NCBI RefSeq assembly: GCF_013267355.1
Contig: NZ_CP053985.1
Coordinates: 6,014,001 to 6,078,000 of the forward strand
From: Achromobacter pestifer
GTDB taxonomy: Bacteria > Pseudomonadota > Gammaproteobacteria > Burkholderiales > Burkholderiaceae_B
Reading direction: 5' to 3'
DNA: 64,000 bases
Shown: one piece after another, positions 1 through 9,561 of the stretch
Numbering within the stretch: the stretch's first letter is position 1
Layout of the letters: the number at the start of each line of letters is the position of its first letter
Made by a program: the position numbers and the translations under genes
Notes under the pieces: model-generated
Told to the model about the DNA's origin: nothing
The model's input: only the letters and a program-made list of their open reading frames with translations
The model's database searches: none

Positions 1-609
1 TCCATCCTGGAAGGTATTGATTTTACGGTCGAGGCGGGCAGCGCCGTAGCCATCACCGGCAGTTCGGGGTCGGGCAAGTCCACCTTGTTGGGACTGCTGG
101 CCGGCCTGGATGTTCCCAGCGCGGGCAGCGTGCGCCTGGCGGGACAGGACCTATTCTCGCTGGACGAGGACGGCCGCGCGCGCTTGCGCGCCAATCATGT
201 GGGCTTCGTGTTCCAGTCATTCCAGCTGCTGCCCAACCTGACGGCGCTGGAAAACGTGATGCTGCCGCTGGAGCTGGCCGGGCAATCGGCGCGGGACGCG
301 GCGCAGGCCATGCTGGAGCGGGTGGGGCTGGGCAAGCGCCTGCATCACTACCCGCGCACCCTGTCGGGCGGCGAACAGCAGCGCGTGTCGCTGGCGCGCG
401 CCTTCGTGGTGCAGCCCGACCTGCTGTTCGCCGATGAGCCCACCGGCAGCCTGGACGCCGCCACGGGCGTGACGGTCATCGACCTGATGTTCGACCTGCA
501 CCGGGAACACGGCACCACGCTGGTGCTGGTGACCCACGATCCGCAGCTGGCCGCCCGTTGCGGGCGTCAGCTGGTGCTGGCGGCGGGACGCATGGTCAAC
601 GGCGCCTGA
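1..609 (+). CDS. ABC transporter ATP-binding protein, LolD/YbbA-like (5' end cut off by window)
   Basis: The reading frame is open from base 1, so the start codon lies outside the window; 202 residues are visible. The Walker A motif GSSGSGKST is at visible residues 20-28. The Q-loop reads FVFQSFQLLPNL, the signature LSGGEQQRVSLARA, Walker B LLFADEPTGSLD, and the H-loop VTHD. The DEPTGSLD form and the short length are typical of the MacB/LolD/YbbA clade, which energises lipoprotein release or export by MacB-type permeases rather than import. The partner permease would usually follow, but the next gene is on the opposite strand, so it is either upstream or absent. The family is clear; the substrate is not. 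Confidence 0.9.
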   Translation, partial: SILEGIDFTVEAGSAVAITGSSGSGKSTLLGLLAGLDVPSAGSVRLAGQDLFSLDEDGRARLRANHVGFVFQSFQLLPNLTALENVMLPLELAGQSARDAAQAMLERVGLGKRLHHYPRTLSGGEQQRVSLARAFVVQPDLLFADEPTGSLDAATGVTVIDLMFDLHREHGTTLVLVTHDPQLAARCGRQLVLAAGRMVNGA

Positions 610-616
610 CGCCGCC

Positions 617-671
617 GGCCCACCCCAAGGTGGGCCAGCCCCCTCGGGGGGGCAGCTAGCCCCGAAGGGGC
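617..671. terminator. Cluster of three GC-rich hairpins between convergent genes
   Basis: Three consecutive perfect stems are visible: GGCCCACC/GGTGGGCC around CCAA (617-636), GCCCCC/GGGGGC (638-653) and GCCCC/GGGGC around GAA (659-671). They sit between the stop codons of two convergent genes (609 and 689), so they probably end transcription from both sides. There is no T-run. The arrangement resembles the GC-rich repeated intergenic elements common in Bordetella/Achromobacter, and similar blocks occur here near 11031 and 41279. Confidence 0.6.
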
Positions 672-688
672 GCGGCGTGGGGGCCTAT

Positions 689-1672
689 CTATTTCGCCTT
701 GGCCACGGCCTGGTTCCAGGCCGACACCACTGCCTCATACTCCTTCGCCGCCGCATCCTGGCTGACCGGGAAGATCTTGATGGTCTTCAGGTCGGGCAGG
801 GTGGTCAGGCTGGCCACGGCCACGTCGGTGCGCGTCGGACGGCGAAAGTTCTTCACCAGCTGGGCTTCCTGCGATTCCTTGCTCAAGAGGCCGTCGTAGA
901 GCGCCTTGGCGGCGTCCATGTTCTTCGCGCCCTTGATGATGAACATGCCTTCAGGCGCCAGGTAGCTGCCCTCGGTCGGGTAGACCAGCTTGATTTCCTT
1001 CTGGCCGCCGGCCACGTATTCCTGCGCGGCGTACTCCAGCGTCATGCCCACGGCGTACTCGCCCGCGGCCACGCCCTTGTAGGTGGTGCCGGACGACGCC
1101 GTGACCACCGCGTTGGCGGCGATCTTGTCCAGGCCTTCCTGGCCGAATTGCTTGAAGAGGCCGTAGACCAGCATGTAGGCCGTGCCGCTCTTGGACGGGT
1201 CGGTGATGGCGAACTTGTTCTTCCATTGCGGCTGCATCAGGTCGGACCAGGTGGCCGGCGCGGGCAGGCCCTTGAGCTGGCGCTCGTTGACCATCATCAC
1301 CATGACGTGCACGTTGGTGCCCACCCACAGGTCGTCCGGACCGCGGAACTCGGTGGGGATCTTGTCCAGATCGGCCGGGCGGTAGGGCTGCAGGTGCTGG
1401 CGGTAGGCGCCCAGCGTGCCGAAGCCGCCGCTCCAGAACAGGTCGCCGCGCGGGTTCTGCGCCTCGGCCTCGATGCGCTTCATCATCGTGCCGGTGCCGC
1501 CGGTGACGGGCTGCACGTTCAATTTCGGCGACTTCTGCTTCACCGCGTCCAGGGCGGTTTCGATCGTCTCCGTGTTGTTGGACGAATAGAGCACGACGTT
1601 CTGGGCGTGGGCGGCGCTGGTGGCCAGGGCGGCGGCCAGGACACTGTACTGAAGTAGGTGCTTGAGTTGCAT
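689..1672 (-). CDS. ABC transporter periplasmic substrate-binding protein (Fe3+ or 2-aminoethylphosphonate type)
   Basis: The product is 327 residues with a Sec signal peptide (charged MQLKHLL start, hydrophobic stretch, AHA-Q cleavage site near residue 23). The mature protein begins NVVLYSSNNTETIE, the type of opening seen in the FbpA/AfuA/PhnS2 group of type 2 binding proteins. It would capture ligand in the periplasm for the permease and ATPase encoded just upstream; it is the last gene of a minus-strand operon (22 nt after the permease). The sizes of the three proteins (327, 548 and 358) fit the PhnS2-PhnU2-PhnT2 2-aminoethylphosphonate importer as well as a ferric importer, and no phosphonate-degrading gene is nearby. 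The family is confident and the ligand open. Confidence 0.85.
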   Translation of the reverse strand: MQLKHLLQYSVLAAALATSAAHAQNVVLYSSNNTETIETALDAVKQKSPKLNVQPVTGGTGTMMKRIEAEAQNPRGDLFWSGGFGTLGAYRQHLQPYRPADLDKIPTEFRGPDDLWVGTNVHVMVMMVNERQLKGLPAPATWSDLMQPQWKNKFAITDPSKSGTAYMLVYGLFKQFGQEGLDKIAANAVVTASSGTTYKGVAAGEYAVGMTLEYAAQEYVAGGQKEIKLVYPTEGSYLAPEGMFIIKGAKNMDAAKALYDGLLSKESQEAQLVKNFRRPTRTDVAVASLTTLPDLKTIKIFPVSQDAAAKEYEAVVSAWNQAVAKAK

Positions 1673-1694
1673 GGTTAGCCTCTGTGCGAGTGGG

Positions 1695-3341
1695 TTATTT
1701 GCCGGAGAACAGCTTGATGCGGAACGCTTTGACCGACACGATGATGGGCAGCACGATGACCGTGACCAGCGCCGCGCCGTAGGCCGACGCCATGCCCAGC
1801 CTGCCGCCGTCGACCTGGCGGAAGATGGCGATGGGCATGGTCTCCAGGCCGCCGCTGTAGGCGACGATGGAAGCCGACAGCTCGGAGATGGTGGTGAGCC
1901 ACATCAGGATGGCTGCCGAGATGATGGACGCCTTCATGGCGGGCAGGATCACCTTGAAGAAGGTCATGAGCGGCGACACGCCCAGGCTGATCGAAGCTTC
2001 CTCGATCGACTCGGGGATGTTGAACAGCACCGACGAGGCGTTGCGCACCGCGAAGGGCAGGCGCCGCACCGTGTAGCACAGCACCATGATCCCCGACGTG
2101 CCCGCCAGCACCAGCCAGCCGGTGTTGAAGGTCTGCACCAGCGCGATGCCCAGCACGGTGCCGGAGATGGTCAGCGGCAGCACCACGATGTAGTCCAGCA
2201 CCTGGGTCGAGGCGCTGCGCTTCTTGATCGTCAGGTAGCTCACCAGCACCGCGAAGGCCACGCCCAGCACCGTGGCCAGGGACGCGAACTTGAGCGAGTT
2301 CAGAATGGGCTCCGGCGCGCCGTGCAGCGCGCGCTGCATGCTGGCCAGCGACCATTGGCCCCACTGCATGACCGGTCCGCTGGTTTTGGTGAAGGCGGCG
2401 ATGAAGACCACAATCAGCGGCAGCATCGAAATGAAGATGATCAGGCCCACGCCGCTGGTGTAGAGCACGGCGGTCCAGGAGCGCACGCGGGTAGCGGCTG
2501 GCGCGCGCCCTTGCGTCATGGTGTAGACCTTGCGCTCGACCACGCGCTTCTGGAAGAACAGCACGATGGCGACGATGGCGATGGACACCACCGACATCGC
2601 GCTCTGCAACGTCGGGCTGCCGCCCATTTCGCTGACGAAGGTGTTGTAGGTCATGACGGACAGCAGCGGCACGCGGCTGCCCAGCAGCATGGCCAGCGCG
2701 AAGTTGCCCACCACCAGCGTGAACACCACCAGCGCATTGACCAGCACCGCCGGCAGCAGCACCGGCACCAGCACGCGCAGCTTGGTCAACAACGGCGGCG
2801 TGCCCAGGCTCAGGCCGGCCTCTTCCAACTGCCCATCGAAGCCGCGCAGCGCCGCCAGCACGCCCAGGTAGATATAGGTGTAATAGACCAGCGTCATGGA
2901 GAACACCATGCCGGTCCAGCCGTAGAACGAGGGCAGCGAGATGCCGGCGTCGCCCAGCAGATTGGTCAGGATGCCGTTGTTGCCCAGGATCAGCAGCCAG
3001 GACTGGCCGACGATGATCTCGGGTATCACGATGGTCAGCACCGGCAGGATCGCCACCAGGTTCTTCAGCGGAAAGTCGAAGCGCGCCACCATGTAGGCGA
3101 AGGGCACGCCTACCAGTACCGTGCAGGTCGTGACCGCCAGGCCCAGGATCAGCGTGTTGCCGAATGCCTCCACGTATTGCGTATCGGCCAGCAGGGCCTT
3201 GAACCCTTCCAGCGTGAAGCCGCCGTCCTGCCCGGTCACGCTATTGCTGAAAAGCACGCCCAGCGGGTAAAGCACGAAGAACAACAGCAGGACCAGACTG
3301 ATTGCGGTCAGCACGCCCCAGGGCCACCATTTGATTTTCAT
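1695..3341 (-). CDS. ABC transporter permease, fused two-domain (PhnU2/FbpB-like)
   Basis: This is a 548-residue inner-membrane protein with about 12 hydrophobic segments in two homologous halves, each a binding-protein-dependent permease domain. Two coupling loops are visible: EEAGLSLGTPPLL in the first half and EEASISLGVSPLM in the second. They dock onto the ATPase. A single chain therefore forms the whole channel, as in FbpB and PhnU2. The gene lies 13 nt after the ATPase gene and 22 nt before the binding protein, so the three are cotranscribed. Confidence 0.88.
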   Translation of the reverse strand: MKIKWWPWGVLTAISLVLLLFFVLYPLGVLFSNSVTGQDGGFTLEGFKALLADTQYVEAFGNTLILGLAVTTCTVLVGVPFAYMVARFDFPLKNLVAILPVLTIVIPEIIVGQSWLLILGNNGILTNLLGDAGISLPSFYGWTGMVFSMTLVYYTYIYLGVLAALRGFDGQLEEAGLSLGTPPLLTKLRVLVPVLLPAVLVNALVVFTLVVGNFALAMLLGSRVPLLSVMTYNTFVSEMGGSPTLQSAMSVVSIAIVAIVLFFQKRVVERKVYTMTQGRAPAATRVRSWTAVLYTSGVGLIIFISMLPLIVVFIAAFTKTSGPVMQWGQWSLASMQRALHGAPEPILNSLKFASLATVLGVAFAVLVSYLTIKKRSASTQVLDYIVVLPLTISGTVLGIALVQTFNTGWLVLAGTSGIMVLCYTVRRLPFAVRNASSVLFNIPESIEEASISLGVSPLMTFFKVILPAMKASIISAAILMWLTTISELSASIVAYSGGLETMPIAIFRQVDGGRLGMASAYGAALVTVIVLPIIVSVKAFRIKLFSGK

Positions 3342-3354
3342 GGTCGGCGCATCC

Positions 3355-4431
3355 TCAGGCGTTGACGACGCGGCTGTCGGCCGGGATCAGCACCTGCACG
3401 GCTTCACCGGGCTGGAACTGCGCCACCATGTTGCCGGCATGCAGCTCCACGCGGATCTCGGAGCCGTTGTCCAGCGCGATCCGGTAGGCCGTCTTGAAGC
3501 CCAGGTATTGCCGGCGCAGCACCTTGCCGGGCAGGGTGTTGGGCACGTAGGGGGCTGGAGCCATCAGGGCCAGCTCTTCCGGGCGCGCGATCAGCACGCC
3601 CTTGCCGTCCAGCTGGTCGCTGCCTTGCATGCCGTCAAAGCCCAGGCCGCAGATTTCGTAGCGCACATGGCCGGCCGGCGCGCCGGCCTGGCCGTTGCGG
3701 GCGGGCACCGGGATCACGTTGGCCGAGCCGATGAAGTCGGCCACGTAGGCGTTGACCGGCGTGCCATAGAGTTCTTCCGGCGTGCCCAGCTGGGCGATGT
3801 CGCCGCGGTCCATGATGGCGATGCGGTCCGACATCGCCAGCGCTTCTTCCTGGTCGTGCGTCACGAATACAGTGGTGATGCCGGCCTCGCGCACCAGGTC
3901 CAGGATCACGTCGCGCATCTGCAGGCGCATCTTGGCGTCCAGGTTGGACAGCGGTTCGTCCATCAGCAGCACGCGCGGCCGGATCACCAGCGCGCGCGCC
4001 AGGGCCACGCGCTGGCGCTGCCCGCCGCTCATCTGCGCGGGGTAGCGGTCGGCCAATGCCAGCAGCCCGACCTTGTCCAGCGCTTCGTTGACGCGCCGCG
4101 TGATCTCGCCGCGCGCCACGCCGCGGGCGCGCAGGCCGTAGGCCACGTTGTCGAAGGCGGTCTTGTCGGGGAACAGCGCATAGTCCTGGAACACCATGCC
4201 GATGTCGCGGCGGTGCGCGGACACGTGGGTCACGTCGTCCTGGTCGAACAGCAGGCGCCCGCCGTCGGGGGCATAGAACCCGGCAATGCAGCGCAGCAGC
4301 GTGGTCTTGCCGCAGCCGCTGGGTCCCAGCAGCGTGTAGAACGCGCCGTCGGGGATGTGCAGGGACAGATTGCGCAGGACTTGCTGCCCGCCGAAAGTCT
4401 TGACGATGCCGTCTACGGTGATTGATGCCAT
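3355..4431 (-). CDS. ABC transporter ATP-binding protein (PotA/FbpC/PhnT2 type)
   Basis: The product is 358 residues, starting MASITVDGIVKTFGG at 4431; the frame stays open upstream, but without family similarity. Visible motifs are Walker A GPSGCGKTT, Q-loop VFQDYALFPDKT, signature MSGGQRQRVALARAL, Walker B VLLMDEPLSNLD and H-loop VTHDQEEA. A C-terminal TOBE-like region of roughly 120 residues follows, which is typical of spermidine/iron/phosphonate importers. It is the first gene of the importer operon and is divergent from the LysR gene at 4675, which may regulate it. Confidence 0.88.
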   Translation of the reverse strand: MASITVDGIVKTFGGQQVLRNLSLHIPDGAFYTLLGPSGCGKTTLLRCIAGFYAPDGGRLLFDQDDVTHVSAHRRDIGMVFQDYALFPDKTAFDNVAYGLRARGVARGEITRRVNEALDKVGLLALADRYPAQMSGGQRQRVALARALVIRPRVLLMDEPLSNLDAKMRLQMRDVILDLVREAGITTVFVTHDQEEALAMSDRIAIMDRGDIAQLGTPEELYGTPVNAYVADFIGSANVIPVPARNGQAGAPAGHVRYEICGLGFDGMQGSDQLDGKGVLIARPEELALMAPAPYVPNTLPGKVLRRQYLGFKTAYRIALDNGSEIRVELHAGNMVAQFQPGEAVQVLIPADSRVVNA

Positions 4432-4511
4432 GTTTTGCTTCCTGCCTGAGGTTGTGGGCATCATAGGAACGGGTGCCACGCGCGACCAGCGGTGTTTTTT
4501 AAGGGTAGTCG

Positions 4512-4524
4512 TTAGTTTTTCTAA
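4512..4524. promoter_or_regulatory. Candidate LysR box between the ABC operon and LysR gene
   Basis: The dyad TTAG-N5-CTAA has the T-N11-A geometry of LysR-type operators. It lies in the 243-bp divergent space between the ABC importer operon (start 4431, minus) and the LysR gene (start 4675, plus). Its placement fits a shared regulatory site, but short dyads also occur by chance. Confidence 0.35.
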
Positions 4525-4674
4525 GAGGTCGGCGCCCGGGCTATCACCTAGAATGCGGCTGGATAGGTCAGGCGCGCGCAAGCCGTGCCGATAAAAAATA
4601 GACGACAAGGGAAAACGTGGGAAAGAGCAGCACAGCGCGGCGCCAGGCCGGCGCGCGGGCGGGCCGCAACTGAG

Positions 4675-5583
4675 ATGGCGGGGCAGAGCCTGCCGCCGCT
4701 CAAGGCCTTGCGCGTGTTCGAAGCCGCGGCGCGTCTGCGCAGTTTCACCGCGGCCGCCGATGAACTGAGCATCACGCACAGCGCGGTCAGCCAGCAGATC
4801 CGCATACTCGAAGAGTACGTGGGGCAGCCCCTGTTCGCGCGCGAGGCGCGCGGCGTGGCGCTGCTGCCTTGCGCCCAGGCGTATTTCCCCGAGATCCAGG
4901 CCAGCCTGGAGCGCATCGCGGCGGCGACCGCCAAGCTGAAATCGCCCGCCTACGGCGGCGTGCTGCGCGTCTGCGCCACGCCGTCCCTGACCATGAAATG
5001 GCTGATCCCGCGCCTGTCGGCGTTCCAGGCGCGGCATCCCGGCGTGGACGTGCAACTCACCACGCAAGGGCGGTCCTTCCTGGACCGCGGCGGCGACACC
5101 GGCAGCGATGTGCTGATCCGCCATGGTTACATGGCGCACTCCGACCTGGCCTGTGTGCACTGCCTGGACGATTTCCACGTGCCGGTGGCGTCGCCGCGCT
5201 TCATCGAGCGCAACCGGTTGGCGGCGCCCGCGGATTGTTTGGGGCATCCGCTGCTGAAGATCGCGGGCGGCATGGACCACTGGCCGCGTTGGTTCGCGCT
5301 GGCCAAGGTGGACGTGCCCGCGCAATTGCCGGGGCCGGTGTTCGACCACCAGTTCCTGTGCATGCAGGCCGCCATGAATGACCTGGGCATCGCACTGGCG
5401 CCCTGGTGCCTGCTGGACGACGACATCCGCGCCGACCGCCTGCGTCCGCTGTTCGACGGGCCGCAGCTGCCGAACGCCGGGATCCACGCGCTGTACCGTC
5501 AGGACGGCCCGGCCGCCGCCTCGGCGCTCATGTTCATCGAGTGGTTGCGCGAGCAAGGCCGCGACCCCTCACATCCCGCATAG
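4675..5583 (+). CDS. LysR-family transcriptional regulator, GcvA-like
   Basis: The product is 302 residues. The N-terminal winged helix-turn-helix runs from LPPLKALRVFEAAARL to about residue 65 (SFTAAADELSITHSAVSQQI). A periplasmic-binding-like effector domain follows. The opening and the short recognition helix (THSAVSQQIRILEE) are typical of the GcvA/AmpR subgroup. The frame extends 30 codons further upstream, but family alignment starts at MAGQSLPPLKAL, so I place the start at 4675. It is divergent from the ABC importer, its likely target. serB follows after 14 nt in the same direction. Confidence 0.88.
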   Translation: MAGQSLPPLKALRVFEAAARLRSFTAAADELSITHSAVSQQIRILEEYVGQPLFAREARGVALLPCAQAYFPEIQASLERIAAATAKLKSPAYGGVLRVCATPSLTMKWLIPRLSAFQARHPGVDVQLTTQGRSFLDRGGDTGSDVLIRHGYMAHSDLACVHCLDDFHVPVASPRFIERNRLAAPADCLGHPLLKIAGGMDHWPRWFALAKVDVPAQLPGPVFDHQFLCMQAAMNDLGIALAPWCLLDDDIRADRLRPLFDGPQLPNAGIHALYRQDGPAAASALMFIEWLREQGRDPSHPA

Positions 5584-5597
5584 ACCAAGGATCCCTC

Positions 5598-6311
5598 ATG
5601 CATTCCGCCTCCACGATTCCCGGCCTGCTTTGGCGCGGCATTGCGCCTCCGCTGGCGCTCACGGACTACAAGCTCATCGCCTTCGACATGGACTCCACGC
5701 TGATCTCGATCGAGACGCTGGACGAAATGGCGGACCTGATGGGCAAGAAGGCCGAGGTGGCGGCGCTGACGGAAGCCGCGATGCGCGGCGAAACAAAGGA
5801 CTACAAGCAGAGCCTGCGCGAGCGCGTGGCGTTGCTGGCAGGCATGCCGGAAGCGGCGCTGGACGAGGTCTATGAGCAGCGCGTGCACATCAATCCCGGC
5901 GCCGAGACGCTGATCGCGGCCTGCAAAGCAGCGGGCCTGACTTGCCTGCTGGTGACCGGCGGCTTCACCTGCTTCACCGACCGGCTGCGGGTGCGCCTGG
6001 GCCTGGACGATGTGCGCGCCAATGTGCTGGAAATCGTGGACGGCCGCTTGACCGGCCGGCTGCTGCCGCAAGTTTGGGGCGATATCTGCGACGGCGAGGA
6101 AAAGCGCCGCAAGCTGCTGGAAGTGTGCGCGTCCCTGGGCGTGGGACCGGAGCGCGCCATCGCCGTGGGCGACGGCGCCAACGACCTGCCGATGATGCGC
6201 GCGGCGGGCCTGTCGGTGGGCTACCGCGCCAAGCCGGCCGTGCGCGAGGAGGTCAATGTAGCCATCGACGAAGGCGGCCTGGACCGCCTGCTGGAGCTGA
6301 TGGCGCGCTAG
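5598..6311 (+). CDS. serB: Phosphoserine phosphatase
   Basis: SerB hydrolyses O-phospho-L-serine to serine, the last step of the phosphorylated serine pathway. The 237-residue HAD-family protein has motif I DMDSTL (nucleophile Asp30, acid/base Asp32), motif II in LLVTGGFTCF, and motif III/IV VGDGANDLPMM. The helical cap lies between residues 38 and 110. It lacks the N-terminal ACT-like extension of E. coli SerB and has the short form usual in betaproteobacteria. The start ATG has AAGGA six nt upstream (5587-5591). It converges on fabV with only 9 nt between the stop codons. Confidence 0.93.
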   Translation: MHSASTIPGLLWRGIAPPLALTDYKLIAFDMDSTLISIETLDEMADLMGKKAEVAALTEAAMRGETKDYKQSLRERVALLAGMPEAALDEVYEQRVHINPGAETLIAACKAAGLTCLLVTGGFTCFTDRLRVRLGLDDVRANVLEIVDGRLTGRLLPQVWGDICDGEEKRRKLLEVCASLGVGPERAIAVGDGANDLPMMRAAGLSVGYRAKPAVREEVNVAIDEGGLDRLLELMAR

Positions 6312-6320
6312 CGCCGGGGC

Positions 6321-7511
6321 TTATGCCAGGCCGCGGATTGCCACGGCCGGATCGGTGTCGGCTTCATAGTCGACGCCGTCGATCTCGAAGCCGAACAGGC
6401 GCAGGAAGTCCTGCTTGTAGCCCGCGAAGTCCGTCAGTTGGTAGATGTTGTCGTTGGTGACCTGGCCCCACAGCGCCTGCACGCGGGCCTGCACCTCGGG
6501 ATCCAGTTCCTTGTAGTCGGCGCGCAGGCGGCCTTCCTGGTCCAGGATGGGCGTCTTGCCGCACAGGCTGTCGCGGTACAGGCCATAGACCTGTTCGATG
6601 CAGCCTTCATGCGTGCCGGTTTCCTTCATGGTCTTGAACAGCAGCGACAGGTACAGCGGCATCATCGGGATCGCCGAGCTGGCCTGCGTGACCACCGCCT
6701 TCAGCACCGACACGCGGGCGTCGCCGCCACGCGCGGCCAGCTTGGCGCGGATCTCCAGCACCTTTTGGTCCAGGTCCTTCTTGGCGGCGCCGATGGAGCC
6801 GTTCCAGTAGATGTCGTGGGTGATTTTCTCGCCCAGGTAGGTGAACGCCGTGGTGCTGGCGCCTTCCGCCAGCACGCCGGCTTCCAGCAGCGCGTCGATC
6901 CACATCTGCCAGTCCTCGCCGCCCATGACGGCGACGGTGGCGTCGATCTCGGCCTGGGTGGCGGGCTCCAGCACGGATTCCTTGATCACTTCGCGGTCGG
7001 TGTCCAGGCCGCGCAGGTTCACTGCGTGGCCGATGGGCTTGAGCGTGGAATTGAAGACTTCCCCGGTCTTGGGGTGCGTGCGGCGCGGCGCGGCCAGGCT
7101 GTAGATCACCTGATCGACCTGGCCCAGGTCCTGTTTGATGAGGTCTATGGTCTTGCGCTTGATCTCGTCGGAGAAGGCGTCGCCATTGATGCTCTTGGCG
7201 TAAAGCCCGGCGGCATGGGCCTGCTCATGGAATTCCGCCGTGTTGTACCAGCCCGGCGTGCCGGCCTTGGCCGCGTCGCCCGGCCGCTCGAAGAACACGC
7301 CCAGCGTCTGCGCGCCGCAGCCGAAGGCGGCGCTGATCCGCGCCGCGAGGCCATAGCCGGTCGATGCGCCCAGCACCAGCACGCGTTTCGGCCCGCCAGC
7401 TATCGGCCCCTGGGCGCGGACGTAGTCGATCTGGTTGCGGACGTTGGCGGCGCAGCCGGCGGGATGGGTGGTGACGCAGATGAAACCGCGCACGCGGGGC
7501 TTGATGATCAT
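6321..7511 (-). CDS. fabV: Enoyl-[acyl-carrier-protein] reductase, FabV type
   Basis: FabV reduces trans-2-enoyl-ACP with NADH in the last step of fatty-acid elongation. This large 396-residue SDR-related isozyme is typically insensitive to triclosan. The Rossmann glycine motif [13 protein letters not shown] lies at residues 47-59. The catalytic Y-x8-K motif is Tyr235 to Lys244 in [14 protein letters not shown]. The start [17 protein letters not shown] matches the family; the frame runs further upstream without similarity. The NADH-domain C-terminus [18 protein letters not shown] is intact. Confidence 0.95.
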   Translation of the reverse strand: MIIKPRVRGFICVTTHPAGCAANVRNQIDYVRAQGPIAGGPKRVLVLGASTGYGLAARISAAFGCGAQTLGVFFERPGDAAKAGTPGWYNTAEFHEQAHAAGLYAKSINGDAFSDEIKRKTIDLIKQDLGQVDQVIYSLAAPRRTHPKTGEVFNSTLKPIGHAVNLRGLDTDREVIKESVLEPATQAEIDATVAVMGGEDWQMWIDALLEAGVLAEGASTTAFTYLGEKITHDIYWNGSIGAAKKDLDQKVLEIRAKLAARGGDARVSVLKAVVTQASSAIPMMPLYLSLLFKTMKETGTHEGCIEQVYGLYRDSLCGKTPILDQEGRLRADYKELDPEVQARVQALWGQVTNDNIYQLTDFAGYKQDFLRLFGFEIDGVDYEADTDPAVAIRGLA

Positions 7512-7608
7512 GGGAGCCTCGATTCGGGGAAATGCCTGGATCGCCCATGCGCGAAAGCGCAAAAAGCGACCCGCATTGTACGGGAGGAGGCGCGGGCGCG
7601 CTGGCGGG

Positions 7609-8568
7609 TCAGCGCGCGTCGGCGCCAGCCAGCGGCGCGGCCTGGGCGCGGCTGCGGCGCCACTCGATCAGGCCGATGCCGATGCCGCTGGCGCAGATGA
7701 TGGCGATGCCCAGCCAGGTCAGCGGGTCCGGGAAATGGCCCCAGACCAGCCAGCCGACCGAGGTGGCGCTGAGGATCTGCAGGTAGACGAAGGGAGCCAG
7801 GGTGGAAGCGGGCGCGCGGCGGTAGGCGGCGATCTGGAACAGATGGCCCAGGCCGCCGGTAATGCCGGTGGAGATCAGCACGACCCAGTCCAGCGGCGCC
7901 AGCGCCTTGAGGACGGGCAGGGCGGGCGGCAGGATGAAGGGCAGGGTCAGGGTCAGGCAGATCGTGCCGACGGCGCCGCTCCAGATCAGCGAGGTGAAGG
8001 GATCGTCGCCCGCCACGCGCCGCGTCGCGATGAACTGGACGGCGAAGCAACAGGCGGTGAGCAGGCCGAACACGGTGCCCACCGGATCCAGGCCGCCGCC
8101 CGGGCGGATCACGATGATCACGCCGATGAAGGCGATGCCCGCGGCGACGAAGCGCGACAGGCGGGCGGGCTCCTTCAGGACCCAGGGCGCGGCCGACAGC
8201 ACCAGCAGCGGCGCCAGGAAATTGATGGCGGTGGCCTCGGCCTGCGGGATGTAGCTCAGCGTGGTGAAGAACATCAGCGTGGCCAGGAACATCGAGCCGC
8301 CGCGCAGGATCTGTTCGCGCGGCTTCTTGCTGCGAAAAACGCCCAGGCCGCGCGCGGGCAGCACCAGGGCCAGCACCAGCGCCAGGTGCACGGCATAGCG
8401 GAACCACGACAGCACCAGCAGCGGCACGCCCGCATTCATCACCCACTTGCCGCTGGCATCCAGGCACGACAGCGTCCACATCGACAGCACCAGCAACAGC
8501 ACCCCCATCATCGGGCCGCTGGAAGCGGGCGCTGCACGGCGCGTGCGACCGTTATCGGCCGGGGTCAT
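7609..8568 (-). CDS. EamA-family (DMT superfamily) transporter
   Basis: This 319-residue inner-membrane protein has about ten hydrophobic segments arranged as two EamA repeats (residues about 20-155 and 170-300). Such drug/metabolite transporters usually export amino acids or small metabolites; the substrate cannot be told here. I start it at ATG 8568 because AGGAG lies 7 nt upstream; a TTG two codons earlier would be too close to that site. It is divergent from the LysR gene at 8656, with an 87-bp gap. Confidence 0.85.
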   Translation of the reverse strand: MTPADNGRTRRAAPASSGPMMGVLLLVLSMWTLSCLDASGKWVMNAGVPLLVLSWFRYAVHLALVLALVLPARGLGVFRSKKPREQILRGGSMFLATLMFFTTLSYIPQAEATAINFLAPLLVLSAAPWVLKEPARLSRFVAAGIAFIGVIIVIRPGGGLDPVGTVFGLLTACCFAVQFIATRRVAGDDPFTSLIWSGAVGTICLTLTLPFILPPALPVLKALAPLDWVVLISTGITGGLGHLFQIAAYRRAPASTLAPFVYLQILSATSVGWLVWGHFPDPLTWLGIAIICASGIGIGLIEWRRSRAQAAPLAGADAR

Positions 8569-8655
8569 CGACAAACTCCTTTGGTGGCTGGAATGCCGGT
8601 TTGCAGGTACCGGGCGGCTGCCATGATACGCTCATCGCGCCGGGGGAACAGGCTC

Positions 8656-9561
8656 ATGATAGAACTACGCAATATCGAAACTTTTTTCTGGGTGGCCACG
8701 CTGGGCAGCTTTCGCGCCGCGTCGGACAAACTCAACACCACGCAACCTGCGGTGTCGCAGCGCATCGCCTCGCTGGAGGCCGACCTGGGCGTGCGCCTGT
8801 TCGAGCGCGACGCGCGCGGCGTGAAGCTGACGGCCAAGGGCCACGAACTGCTGTCGCATGCCGAGCGCATGCTGCAGGTGCGGCGCGACATGTTCGAAGC
8901 CGCGCGCGAACAGAACGTCATGAGCGGCACGGTGCGCATCGGCGTGGCCGAAACCATCGTGCAGACCTGGCTGCCCACGTTGATAGAACTGATCCACTCC
9001 AATTATCCGGCGCTGGTGCTGGAGATCGAGGTGGACACGACTCACGTGCTGCGCTCGCATCTGATGTCGCGGCAGATCGATCTGGCCTTCCTGATGGGGC
9101 CGGTGCTGGAAGCGCGGGTCGAGAACCTGCCGCTATGCACCTATCCGTTGGCCTGGGTCGCCAGCCCCGTGCTGGACCTGGGGCCGGAGCCGCTGACCCT
9201 GGAGCGGATAGGCAAGCTGCCCATCATCACCTATCCCTCCAATAGCGCGCCTTACCGCGTGGTGCGCGACATGCTGACGCGCGCGGGCGTCAATTCGCCG
9301 CGCATGTACGGCAGCGCGTCGATGTCGATGATGGTGCGCATGACGCAGGACGGCATCGGCACCAGCGTCATCGCGCCCGTGTTCCTGGGCAAGGAACTGG
9401 CGCGCGGCGAACTGCGCATCCTGCGTGTGGAAGCCGATCCCTTGCCGGAGCTGAGCTTCACCGCCACTTGGGTGCAGGGGCCGGACAGCCACGCGGTGCG
9501 CGTCATCGCGCTGATGGCGCAGAAGGTGGCGGAGCAGGCCGCGGACGGGACTCCGCTCTAG
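8656..9561 (+). CDS. LysR-family transcriptional regulator (paralogue 1)
   Basis: The product is 301 residues. The winged helix-turn-helix comes first ([33 protein letters not shown]), then a LysR substrate-binding domain from about residue 90. It aligns without gaps to the second LysR protein at 15391-16296; 73 of the first 90 residues are identical by eye. The TRAP operon follows downstream behind a LysR-box promoter (9720-9764). A near-identical box follows the paralogue. It is probably an activator of the TRAP/amidase genes, though cross-regulation by the paralogue is possible. The ATG at 8656 fits the family start; the frame extends upstream without similarity. Confidence 0.9.
   Translation: MIELRNIETFFWVATLGSFRAASDKLNTTQPAVSQRIASLEADLGVRLFERDARGVKLTAKGHELLSHAERMLQVRRDMFEAAREQNVMSGTVRIGVAETIVQTWLPTLIELIHSNYPALVLEIEVDTTHVLRSHLMSRQIDLAFLMGPVLEARVENLPLCTYPLAWVASPVLDLGPEPLTLERIGKLPIITYPSNSAPYRVVRDMLTRAGVNSPRMYGSASMSMMVRMTQDGIGTSVIAPVFLGKELARGELRILRVEADPLPELSFTATWVQGPDSHAVRVIALMAQKVAEQAADGTPL

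Noticed and set aside
1662..3365. Long plus-strand open frame opposite the ABC permease
   Set aside because: Low-complexity His/Gln/Arg/Asp-rich composition, a typical GC-rich antisense shadow of the two-domain permease.
4432..5556. In-frame N-terminal extension of the ABC ATPase on the minus strand
   Set aside because: It runs antisense through the LysR gene; the ATPase family begins at MASITVDGIV.
7435..8655. In-frame plus-strand extension of the first LysR protein by about 400 codons
   Set aside because: The extension is antisense to the EamA and FabV genes and has no similarity. Family homology starts at [11 protein letters not shown].
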